From: JBBSOK01 sp965219125
GTDB taxonomy: Bacteria; Bacteroidota; Bacteroidia; Flavobacteriales; Flavobacteriaceae
Reading direction: 5' to 3'
DNA: 64,000 nt
Assembly: GCA_965219125.1 (NCBI GenBank)
Contig: CBDCMO010000002.1
Location: forward strand, 1,736,001-1,800,000
Position 1 is the stretch's first letter; each line of letters starts with the position of its first letter. The notes beneath the pieces are model-generated. The model did not search any database and had not been told where the DNA came from. It was given only the letters and a program-made list of their open reading frames with translations. Below are positions 50,217 to 57,441 of this stretch, in pieces. The translations under genes were made by a program, and so were the position numbers.

Positions 50217-51537
50217 CAGCAATTGGCAAAATGTTAAGTTTAACTTGTTTAATTCGCTTGCTATCAAAAGCTTCAATTGTAAAATTGTAATGATGGAATG
50301 AAAGTATTTCGTCTTTTTTTGGAAAGCCTTTACTTATTTCCAGCAAAAATCCGGCAATCGTTTCGGCCTCTCCTTTTGAGTCTTCAAAAATCTCTGAGTC
50401 TTCAATTTTAATAACTTTATAAAAATCCTTCAACGGTGTTTTACCTTCAAATATATAGGTGTTGTCATCCAATTTCGAAAACACTAAATCTTCGTCATCA
50501 AATTCATCGCTTATCTCGCCAACAATTTCTTCGATTATATCTTCCAAGGAAATTAGGCCACTTGTTCCGCCATATTCATCTACCACGATAGCTAAATGCA
50601 TTTTCATTTCCTTAAAATCATTCAGCAAATCGTCCAACTTTTTATTTTCAGGAACAAAGTATGGTTCTCGAATTAAGGCTTTCCAGTCCAATGTTTTTCT
50701 ATCTACAAATGGCATTAAATCTTTAACGTACAAAATCCCCGAAATGGTATCTATACTGTCTTTATAAACGGGAATTCGGGAATAGCCGTGTTCAATAATC
50801 AAAGGCATTATTTCTTTGTAACTCGCTTCTTCGTTTAGGGCGAAAATATCCATTCGGTTTTTCATTACCTGTTTGGTATCTGTAAGGCCAAATGTTACAA
50901 TACCTTGAAGTATTTTTTGCTCTTCGTGGGTTGTTTCCTTTTCATCAGTAAGTTGAAGCGCTTGCGAAAGTTGATCTACACTTAAATTTGATTTTTGTTT
51001 TCCAAATTTATCGTGAATATAAATAGTCAAACTTCGCATTGGCAAGCTAATTGGGGAAAGCAATGTGTCCAAAACATTTATAGGATACGCCATAAATGAG
51101 GCAAATGAAACCCGATTACGGTTGGCATAAATTTTCGGCAAAATTTCGCCAAATAGTAAGATGAAGAAGGTTACAACGCCAACTTCCATTATAAACCGCA
51201 CATTTACGCCGTGAAAATTTGTTGAAATATTTGAAAAAAACAAATCACTTAACGAATCAAAAAGCAGAACTATTGCAATATTTATAAAGTTATTCGAAAC
51301 AAGAATTGTTGCCAGAAGCTTTTTTGGTTTCTGTAAAAGCCTTTCAACAATAACAAGTTTTTTTGAAGGATTTTTATCATCTTCGTCATTAAAATCACTT
51401 GGCTGAAGTGAAAAAAAAGCAACCTCAGCGCCAGAAATCATTGCAGAAAATGCCAATAGTACAATCAAAAATACAATGCTTGTAATATCTGAATATGCCA
51501 AAAGAGATATAAATAAACCTGGGGGTTCTGTGTCCAA
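50209..51537 (-). CDS. gldE: Gliding-motility-associated CNNM/CorC-type membrane protein GldE
   Basis: 442 residues. The DUF21/CNNM membrane domain (~12-205, SMxxGA-type start LLAFSAMISGAEVAFFSL) is followed by paired CBS domains (~220-345, DIFALNEEASYKEIMPLIIEHGYSRIPVY and MHLAIVVDEYGGTSGLISLEDIIEEIVG). A CorC_HlyC domain follows (~360-435). The family includes CorB/CNNM magnesium transporters. In Flavobacterium GldE is encoded beside gldD and can partly compensate for altered GldD. The same order, ssb-gldE-gldD, is seen here, with gldD overlapping its end. Confidence 0.92.
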   Translation of the reverse strand: MDTEPPGLFISLLAYSDITSIVFLIVLLAFSAMISGAEVAFFSLQPSDFNDEDDKNPSKKLVIVERLLQKPKKLLATILVSNNFINIAIVLLFDSLSDLFFSNISTNFHGVNVRFIMEVGVVTFFILLFGEILPKIYANRNRVSFASFMAYPINVLDTLLSPISLPMRSLTIYIHDKFGKQKSNLSVDQLSQALQLTDEKETTHEEQKILQGIVTFGLTDTKQVMKNRMDIFALNEEASYKEIMPLIIEHGYSRIPVYKDSIDTISGILYVKDLMPFVDRKTLDWKALIREPYFVPENKKLDDLLNDFKEMKMHLAIVVDEYGGTSGLISLEDIIEEIVGEISDEFDDEDLVFSKLDDNTYIFEGKTPLKDFYKVIKIEDSEIFEDSKGEAETIAGFLLEISKGFPKKDEILSFHHYNFTIEAFDSKRIKQVKLNILPIADV

Positions 51538-51559
51538 ATATGGTGTGCTTTAGTTAGTT

Positions 51560-52030
51560 TTAAAATGGAAGATCATCTTCTTCCTCGGCAATTGGCGTTG
51601 AAACTTGTGGTTTTGCACCTGATGTTTGTGGCTTATTCTGAGACTGAGCGTTTTGAGTTTGTGTGTTGCCATTGTTTTGGCTAGTACTATCTCCTTTTGG
51701 AGTTAAAAATGTAAAATCTGTACAATGAATCTCAGTACTGTATTTGTCTAAACCTTGGTCATCTTGCCATTTTCTTGTTTTTAAGCGACCTTCAATATAG
51801 ACCATATCGCCTTTTTTCAAATATTTTTCGCAAATTTCTGCGGCTTTATTTCTTACAATAACATTGTGCCATTCGGTATTTGTTACGCGTTCGTTGGTGG
51901 TTTTGTTTGTATAAGTTTCATTGGTTGCCATCGGGAAACGCCCAAGGCAGTTGCCACCTTCAAAATAATGCATCTTAACATCATCGCCCGTGTGGCCAAT
52001 TAGCATTACTTTATTCAATGTTCCGCTCAT
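51560..52030 (-). CDS. ssb: Single-stranded DNA-binding protein
   Basis: 156 residues. The OB-fold is at ~1-110 with LNKVMLIGHTGDDVKM, NTEWHNVIVRNKAAEICEKYLKKGDMVYIEGRL and a Gln/Asn/Ser linker (~115-145). The acidic tip EEEDDLPF is where repair and replication proteins dock. It binds ssDNA as a tetramer. It lies upstream of gldE and downstream of a PIN toxin-antitoxin pair that separates it from mutY. The start ATG at 52030 is standard. Confidence 0.96.
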   Translation of the reverse strand: MSGTLNKVMLIGHTGDDVKMHYFEGGNCLGRFPMATNETYTNKTTNERVTNTEWHNVIVRNKAAEICEKYLKKGDMVYIEGRLKTRKWQDDQGLDKYSTEIHCTDFTFLTPKGDSTSQNNGNTQTQNAQSQNKPQTSGAKPQVSTPIAEEEDDLPF

Positions 52031-52146
52031 AATCTTTTCTTTTACTATACGTGCAAAGGTAAATTTTGAAAATTAAATATAATGAAAATTAAGATTTTAA
52101 ATGTGGGAAAGTTGGAAATGGGTAGGAATACGATGAATTATAATTT

Positions 52147-52569
52147 TCATATCATAGACATCTGCTGCTCAAACTCGGCTGGCGTAATAATTTTACCAGT
52201 TTTAAATTGTTCAAGCTCCAACAAATCTTTATCGCCTGTTAATAAGAAATCAGCAGAAGCGGAATCTATCAAATCTAACAGAAAATTATCTTTTGGGTCT
52301 CTACTAATAAAATGTGTTGGTTCAATTTCAACTTTAGAACCTACTGTTTCCAATAACTCTATGAATTCTAACACACTATTTTGAGGAAAATATTTTCTAA
52401 GTTTTTCCCTACATGTAACTATTCGCAATTCGGTTAATAGTTTGTCGGTAATTATAATCTCAAGTTTATTATTTGAAATGTGACCTTTAATTGATGTTAA
52501 ACGTTTTCCAATCAAGAAGCTTATCCAAACGTTAGTGTCAAAAATAACCTTAACATTTTTCGTTATCAT
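52147..52569 (-). CDS. PIN-domain ribonuclease toxin
   Basis: 140 residues of the PIN family often annotated 'putative toxin-antitoxin system toxin component'. Acidic metal-site residues appear in VIFDTNVWISFL (Asp10), TDKLLTEL (Glu), and SRDPKDNFLLDLIDSASADFLLTGDKDLL (two Asp regions). PIN toxins cleave RNA using Mg2+. Its start overlaps the upstream antitoxin-like gene by 20 bp. The pair sits between ssb and mutY, genes that are usually adjacent in related genomes, so it is probably a mobile insertion. The activity is intact by motif. Confidence 0.87.
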   Translation of the reverse strand: MITKNVKVIFDTNVWISFLIGKRLTSIKGHISNNKLEIIITDKLLTELRIVTCREKLRKYFPQNSVLEFIELLETVGSKVEIEPTHFISRDPKDNFLLDLIDSASADFLLTGDKDLLELEQFKTGKIITPAEFEQQMSMI

Positions 52570-52780
52570 ACATTATTTGCCTTACAAATTCTACTTCTTC
52601 ATTTATTGTATCTAAGTCCAACTCATTGGTTTGAAAGGTTTCAAGAAGGCGTGATAATTTTGAGTCAATAGCTTCCTTTTCCAACTCTTTGGAAAGTTTC
52701 AATTTCTGTTTTCTTGGCAATTGTCTAACAATCTCAAGAATTTGGTCGAATGTAACGTCTATTTGTAATGCGGTTTTCAT
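52550..52780 (-). CDS. Antitoxin-like partner of the PIN toxin
   Basis: 76 residues from ATG 52780 (MKTALQIDVTFDQILEIV); an ATG two codons upstream is possible. The N-terminal pattern xLQIDVTFDQILEIVRQLPRKQKLKLSKEL is that of small proteins commonly encoded just before PIN toxins. The rest is charged and helical (ELDLDTINEEVEFVRQIMYDNEKC). It probably binds and inhibits the toxin and may bind DNA as a dimer, as other antitoxins do. It overlaps the toxin start by 20 bp, consistent with translational coupling. Confidence 0.8.
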   Translation of the reverse strand: MKTALQIDVTFDQILEIVRQLPRKQKLKLSKELEKEAIDSKLSRLLETFQTNELDLDTINEEVEFVRQIMYDNEKC

Positions 52781-52877
52781 AATCAAGTTTCAACTTATTT
52801 CAAATTTAGTCAAAAAATCCCATAATACTTAAATTCAAACATTTAAGTGATTATGATTTAAACTTTTCATTTTAATT

Positions 52878-53975
52878 TTACTTAACATATTGTCCATCAA
52901 AAAACTCGGCAACAAAATCTGCAATTAAAACTGGCACTGCATACTCTTTAAGAGTTGATGTTGAAATCATATTTTCTTCTTCGGAATTGGCTACTTCAAC
53001 AATCCAAAATTTAGTGTGCAAATGTTGGTGCGACAGTTTATGTGTTTTTGAAACTTCATTATATTGAATTATTGAAAGAATATCAAGATTTTCAGAAAAC
53101 TCTTTAAACTGTTGAAGGTTTTTCAATTCATTCAAATCTACTTCCGAAGTACTCTCAATAAGCGGAAATTCATATAACTGTTGCCAAATTCCTTTTCCAG
53201 TTCTTTGTTGAAGTATTGTTTTTTCCTGCCTGCCGGTAGGCACGGCATCCGAAGATAAAACTACCATATAATTAAAGTATCTGTTTTTAATTGGCTTGCC
53301 TTTAATCTTCACCGGTAATTCTGAAACCTTTTTATGCTTCAATGCTAAACATGAATCGTTTAAAACACAAATTGAACAATCTGGGCTTTGCGGTGTGCAT
53401 TGCCTTGCGCCAAATTCCATTATGGCTTGGTTATAAGTACCCGGATTCTCAACGTCTATTAAGCTTTGGGCCAATTCTCTGAATTCTGCTTTTCCAGCTG
53501 TACTATTTATAGGTGTGTCAATATCAAAATATCGTGCTAAAACTCTATAAACATTACCATCTACAACTGCTTGCTTTTCATTATAACATATTGAAGAAAT
53601 CGCGCTTGCTGTGTAATCGCCTACTCCTTTAAGTTTCAGTAAATCTTTGTAATTTTTGGGAAATTCTCCGTTTAATTCATTTGAAATATATTTTGCTGAA
53701 GCGTGTAAATTTCGTGCGCGACTATAATATCCTAGACCTTGCCACAGTTTTAAAACGTCTTCTTCAGGTGCATTTGCCAAATCAAAAACTGTTGGAAATG
53801 CTTCAACAAAACGCAAATAATATGGCAATCCTTGGGCAACTCGCGTTTGCTGGAGGATAATTTCAGAAAGCCAAACGGCGTACGGATACTTTATTTGTCG
53901 CCAAGGCAATTCGCGCTTGTTTTTTAAATACCACGTAATTAACACATTAGAAAATAGATTAACACTTTTCGTCAT
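52878..53975 (-). CDS. mutY: A/G-specific adenine glycosylase
   Basis: 365 residues. The N-terminal HhH-GPD domain has LPWRQIKYPYAVWLSEIILQQTRV and LKGVGDYTASAISSICYNEKQAVVDGNVYRVLAR (helix-hairpin-helix and catalytic Asp). The [4Fe-4S] cluster follows as Cx6Cx2Cx5C (CTPQSPDCSICVLNDSC). The C-terminal part (~235-360) is NUDIX-like, binding 8-oxoG. MutY removes A mispaired with 8-oxoG. Within the C-terminal part the string SDAVPTGRQEKT is encoded by a GC-rich palindrome (53225-53250), the sign of an in-frame repeat insertion. The gene is divergent from the HU gene. Confidence 0.95.
   Translation of the reverse strand: MTKSVNLFSNVLITWYLKNKRELPWRQIKYPYAVWLSEIILQQTRVAQGLPYYLRFVEAFPTVFDLANAPEEDVLKLWQGLGYYSRARNLHASAKYISNELNGEFPKNYKDLLKLKGVGDYTASAISSICYNEKQAVVDGNVYRVLARYFDIDTPINSTAGKAEFRELAQSLIDVENPGTYNQAIMEFGARQCTPQSPDCSICVLNDSCLALKHKKVSELPVKIKGKPIKNRYFNYMVVLSSDAVPTGRQEKTILQQRTGKGIWQQLYEFPLIESTSEVDLNELKNLQQFKEFSENLDILSIIQYNEVSKTHKLSHQHLHTKFWIVEVANSEEENMISTSTLKEYAVPVLIADFVAEFFDGQYVK
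53225..53250. repeat. GC-rich palindromic word inside mutY
   Basis: CCTGCCTGCCGGTAGGCACGG (from 53225) is partly self-complementary and matches the CCTGCCTGCC-AGGCAGG core at 44043-44061. On the minus strand it encodes AVPTGRQ, a run rich in small and polar residues. Confidence 0.65.
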
Positions 53976-54020
53976 ATCGTAAAAATAGGTTTATCTATTT
54001 ATTTTTTAACCCTTTACCGT

Positions 54021-54052
54021 TTGATTTATTGATTTTATATTACGTATATTTG
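54021..54052 (+). promoter_or_regulatory. Probable promoter of the HU/IHF gene
   Basis: TTG at 54021-54023, a 21-bp spacer, then a perfect -7 element TATATTTG at 54045-54052. This is the best match to the Bacteroidota promoter consensus in the window. Confidence 0.65.
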
Positions 54053-54100
54053 CCGTCTTGAAAAAAAATCTATAAAAAGTAATAATTAAAACAAACAATA

Positions 54101-54391
54101 ATGACGAAAGCAGATATCGTAGCGAAAATTTCAGAAAAACTAGGAATGGAAAAAGGAGATGTTCAAGCTACTGTTGAAACGTTTATGGACGAAGTAAAAA
54201 CTTCATTAGAAGGTGGTGATAATGTGTACCTTAGAGGCTTTGGCAGTTTTATAATTAAAACTAGAGCTGAAAAAACAGGTAGAAACATTTCAAAAAACAC
54301 AACCATTAAAATACCAGCCCACAACATACCGGCTTTTAAACCTGCAAAAGTTTTTGTAGAAGGTGTAAAAACCAACGTGGACGTAAAATAA
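54101..54391 (+). CDS. HU/IHF-family DNA-binding protein
   Basis: 96 residues. The conserved HU signature is in GDNVYLRGFGSFIIKTRAEKTGRN, and IKIPAHNIPAFKPAKVF follows. The N-terminal helices MTKADIVAKISEKLGMEKGDVQATVETFM are typical, slightly closer to IHF-beta wording. It bends and packs chromosomal DNA as a dimer. It has its own promoter and is followed by a 30-residue basic protein. Confidence 0.95.
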   Translation: MTKADIVAKISEKLGMEKGDVQATVETFMDEVKTSLEGGDNVYLRGFGSFIIKTRAEKTGRNISKNTTIKIPAHNIPAFKPAKVFVEGVKTNVDVK

Positions 54392-54438
54392 TAGAATATT
54401 AACCTCTCCGCCCCGGCGGATAAATAAAACCGAGCTCT

Positions 54439-54531
54439 ATGCCAAGTGGTAAAAAAAGAAAAAGACATAAGGTTGCAACACACAAACGTAAAAAACGTCG
54501 TCGTGCAAACCGTCACAAAAAGAAAAAGTAG
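54439..54531 (+). CDS. 30-residue basic protein, AURKAIP1/COX24 (mS38/bS22)-like
   Basis: ATG 54439 to TAG 54529-54531. It reads MPSGKKRKRHKVATHKRKKR and then RRANRHKKKK, so over half the residues are Lys, Arg or His. The pattern KKRRRANRHKKKK matches the COX24/AURKAIP1 C-terminal motif of the mitochondrial small-subunit protein mS38 and its short bacterial relatives. It is therefore probably a ribosome-associated protein. It lies 47 bp after the HU gene. Its last codons form the left arm of a perfect 12-bp hairpin, so coding and termination signals overlap. The assignment rests on a short motif. Confidence 0.7.
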   Translation: MPSGKKRKRHKVATHKRKKRRRANRHKKKK

Positions 54532-54552
54532 TTTCTAACTACTTTTTCTTTT
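54522..54552 (+). terminator. Terminator overlapping the end of the basic-protein gene
   Basis: Perfect 12-bp stem GAAAAAGTAGTT / AACTACTTTTTC (54522-54533 with 54537-54548), 3-base loop, T-rich tail. The 5' arm includes the stop codon. Confidence 0.8.
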
Positions 54553-54733
54553 TAGTAGTGTTTCCCAAATTAAATTTGGAAGCAAAAATTAAGTTCTTTG
54601 AAAATGAAATAGTACACTTTTTGCAATGCTGAAATGTGTAAAAATTCGCCGGGTTTTTAAATAAACCTGTTAAAATATTGAAATATAAACCATTCAATTT
54701 CAGTTATTTGAAATTGAATCAAAATTAATAAAC

Positions 54734-56287
54734 GTGAACTACGAATTATATATACGATCCAGTTCACAAGAAGTTGATTTTGCCCTCACAAAAGATGGAA
54801 GGCTTATAGAATTACACAAAGAAGAAGAGGACAACAACTTTTCGGTTGGCGATATTTTTATTGCCAAAATACGAAAAACGGTTCCTGGTCTTAATGCTGC
54901 GTTTGTTAACGTAGGCTATGAAAAAGATGGCTTTTTGCATTACCACGACCTTGGCCCGAAAATTCCCTCTATGCTTAAATTTGTGAAAAACGTAAGCACC
55001 GGAAAATTAAAGGATTATACCTTAAAAGATTTTCCGATGGATAAAGAGATTGACAAGCACGGCAATATAAATGACGCGCTAAAAAGTAATCAATCCATCT
55101 TGGTACAGGTAGTTAAAGAACCCATTTCAACAAAAGGTCCGCGTATAAGCTCAGAACTTTCTATTGCAGGAAGATATATTGTGCTTGTGCCATTTTCAGA
55201 CCGCGTTTCCATTTCACAGAAAATAGAAAGCAAGGAAGAAAAAGAACGCCTTAAGAGATTGATAATGAGTATTCGCCCAAAAGGATTTGGCGTGATAATA
55301 CGTACCGTTGCCGAAGGCAAAAAAGTAGCAGAACTGGACAGTGATTTACAAAATCTCATGGACCGCTGGACGGCCATGTGTAAAAAGCTACAAGGGGCGC
55401 ACCACCCAAGTAAGGTGCTTAGCGAGCTAAATAGAGCTTCATCGATAATACGCGATTTGTTTAACGACAAATTTACCGGCATTCATATAGACGATGAAAC
55501 CCTTTACTTGCAAATAAAAGATTATGTGCAGCAAATTGCACCCAAGCAGGAAAACATTGTTAAACATTACGATAGCAATGTGCCCATTTTTGAAAAATTT
55601 GGGATAGACCGACAGATTAAAACAAGTTTCGGTAAAACCGTTTCAGGCAGCAAAGGCGCCTATTTGGTTATAGAACATACTGAAGCTATGCACGTTATAG
55701 ACGTGAACAGCGGTAACCGGAGCAACAAGGCCAAAACACAAGAAGGCACAGCGCTAGAAGTGAATTTGATAGCCGCTACCGAGGTAGCTAGACAGTTACG
55801 GTTACGCGATATGGGCGGGATTATCGTGGTAGATTTTATAGATCTTGCCAACGCAACCCACCGCAAGCAATTATACAATCACTTTCGTGATGAAATGAAG
55901 GATGATAGGGCAAAACACAAAATTTTGCCGCCAAGTAAATTTGGGCTTATTCAAATTACCCGCCAACGTGTGCGGCCAGAAATGAATATAAAAACCCGTG
56001 AGGAAGACCCAAACACCATAAATGGTGATATTTCTGGCGAGATTGAAGCTCCAATAATTGTTATAAACAGGATAAATGAAGAGGTAAAACGCATGTTTGT
56101 AAAAGACTATAAAAAGATTACGTTAAACACGCATCCTTTTATAGCGGCCTTTTTAACAAAAGGCTTCCCAAGTGTCCGAACCAAATGGTTTATGGAACAC
56201 AAAAAGTGGGTAAAAATACAACCGCGAGATGCCTACACGTATCTTGAATATCATTTTATAGATAAAGATGGTGAGATAATTAAATAA
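54734..56287 (+). CDS. rng: Ribonuclease G/E family
   Basis: 517 residues from GTG 54734. The S1-like domain is near the N-terminus (FSVGDIFIAKIRKTVPGLNAAFVNVGYEKDGFLHYHDL). The catalytic region has AMHVIDVNSGN and DMGGIIVVDFIDL (metal-binding Asp residues), then FGLIQITRQRVRPEM. It is a 5'-end-sensing endoribonuclease for rRNA maturation and mRNA decay. After RPEM the sequence goes directly to NIKTREEDPNTINGDI, without the CxxC zinc-link found in E. coli RNase E and G. The C-terminal part continues with DYKKITLNTHPFIAAFLTKGF. The length is normal for the short RNase G type. Confidence 0.93.
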   Translation: MNYELYIRSSSQEVDFALTKDGRLIELHKEEEDNNFSVGDIFIAKIRKTVPGLNAAFVNVGYEKDGFLHYHDLGPKIPSMLKFVKNVSTGKLKDYTLKDFPMDKEIDKHGNINDALKSNQSILVQVVKEPISTKGPRISSELSIAGRYIVLVPFSDRVSISQKIESKEEKERLKRLIMSIRPKGFGVIIRTVAEGKKVAELDSDLQNLMDRWTAMCKKLQGAHHPSKVLSELNRASSIIRDLFNDKFTGIHIDDETLYLQIKDYVQQIAPKQENIVKHYDSNVPIFEKFGIDRQIKTSFGKTVSGSKGAYLVIEHTEAMHVIDVNSGNRSNKAKTQEGTALEVNLIAATEVARQLRLRDMGGIIVVDFIDLANATHRKQLYNHFRDEMKDDRAKHKILPPSKFGLIQITRQRVRPEMNIKTREEDPNTINGDISGEIEAPIIVINRINEEVKRMFVKDYKKITLNTHPFIAAFLTKGFPSVRTKWFMEHKKWVKIQPRDAYTYLEYHFIDKDGEIIK

Positions 56288-56601
56288 ATTTTAAACCCCT
56301 TTTTAAGCAGATTTTGTTTGCTTTTGGAGGGGTTTTTTGGTTTTTGGATATTTGGATTTTTTGATGCACGACGGTTTGACTCACGACTTACCAGTTAATT
56401 TTGACAAAGTTTTTTAAAGTGAATTGTACTTTCTAAATATCAAATGTTATCGTAACTTTTTGAAGAGTTGGAAAACTTTAAGAAAGTTTAGATTATTATT
56501 ATATCAAAAAAATCCGCTTCAACAATTCCAACAATTGCAGCCAACCTTTCCCCCAACTTTGCGTACTTTGTAATTCTATAAAAGCATCCCATTTCAAACG
56601 T
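56288..56601. other. 314-bp spacer with terminator and word repeats
   Basis: No gene. It contains the rng terminator at 56293-56338, then TTTTTGGATATTTGGATTTTT at 56341-56361 and CACGACGGTTTGACTCACGACTTA at about 56366-56389, both degenerate word repeats. Confidence 0.5.
56293..56338 (+). terminator. Intrinsic terminator of rng
   Basis: AAACCCCT (56293-56300) pairs with AGGGGTTT (56328-56335), with an inner GCAGA/TTTGC region, followed by T residues. Confidence 0.7.
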
Positions 56602-57441
56602 ATGAAAAAACTCAAAAAACATTATTATCAAGAAGCAAAGCCTGAAGTTGAAAAGGATGAAATACGTGCTAAAAAAAATCTTGGTCAACATTTTCTAAAA
56701 GATGAATCGGTTGCAGAAAGGATTGCTGATACATTACTTTTAAAAAACTACAAAAACGTGTTGGAAATCGGCCCTGGAATGGGAGTGCTTACCAAATATT
56801 TAGTTGAAAAAGATGTGAATTTAATTGCGATGGAAATTGACCGCGATTCTGTTCCGTACTTAAACCTCAATTTTCAACAGCAAAATTTGGAAGTTATTGA
56901 AGCCGACTTTTTGAAATTCGATTTAAGTACTATTTTCAAAGAAGAACAATTCGGGATTACGGGGAATTTTCCATATAATATTTCAACACAAATCCTTTTT
57001 CGAACTATTGAAAACCGCGATAGAATTCCAGAATTTACGGGAATGTTCCAAAAGGAAGTGGCAATGCGCATTTGCGAAAAAGAAGGCAGCAAAACGTATG
57101 GAATAATTTCAGTTTTAACGCAAGCTTTTTATGATGCCGAATATTTGTTTACGGTGCCGCCTTCGGTTTTTAGTCCGCCGCCAAAGGTAGATAGTGGCGT
57201 TTTAAGGCTAACCCGAAAAAAAGATTACAGTTTGCCTTGCGATGAAAAGATGCTTTTTAGTGTAGTAAAAACGGCTTTTAATCAGCGCAGAAAAACACTT
57301 CGAAATAGTTTAAAATCTTTCAATCTTTCAGATAAAATAAAAGAAGATAGTATCTTTGGAGAGCGCCCAGAACAACTTAGCGTGGCACAATTCATAAACC
57401 TTACTTTAATACTTCAAGAAGATGCAATTTCAACTGACTGA
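56602..57441 (+). CDS. rsmA: 16S rRNA dimethyladenosine transferase
   Basis: 279 residues. KKNLGQHFLKDESVAERI (~25-42) is the N-terminal signature. SAM-site motif I is NVLEIGPGMGVLTKYL, and the catalytic NFPYNISTQILF (NLPY-type) and the PPSVFSPPPKVDSGVLRL block follow. KsgA/RsmA dimethylates two adjacent adenines near the 3' end of 16S rRNA. The ATG at 56602 gives ~22 extra basic and acidic residues before the conserved part; an internal start is possible but no better codon is evident. mgtE overlaps its end by 20 bp. Confidence 0.95.
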   Translation: MKKLKKHYYQEAKPEVEKDEIRAKKNLGQHFLKDESVAERIADTLLLKNYKNVLEIGPGMGVLTKYLVEKDVNLIAMEIDRDSVPYLNLNFQQQNLEVIEADFLKFDLSTIFKEEQFGITGNFPYNISTQILFRTIENRDRIPEFTGMFQKEVAMRICEKEGSKTYGIISVLTQAFYDAEYLFTVPPSVFSPPPKVDSGVLRLTRKKDYSLPCDEKMLFSVVKTAFNQRRKTLRNSLKSFNLSDKIKEDSIFGERPEQLSVAQFINLTLILQEDAISTD

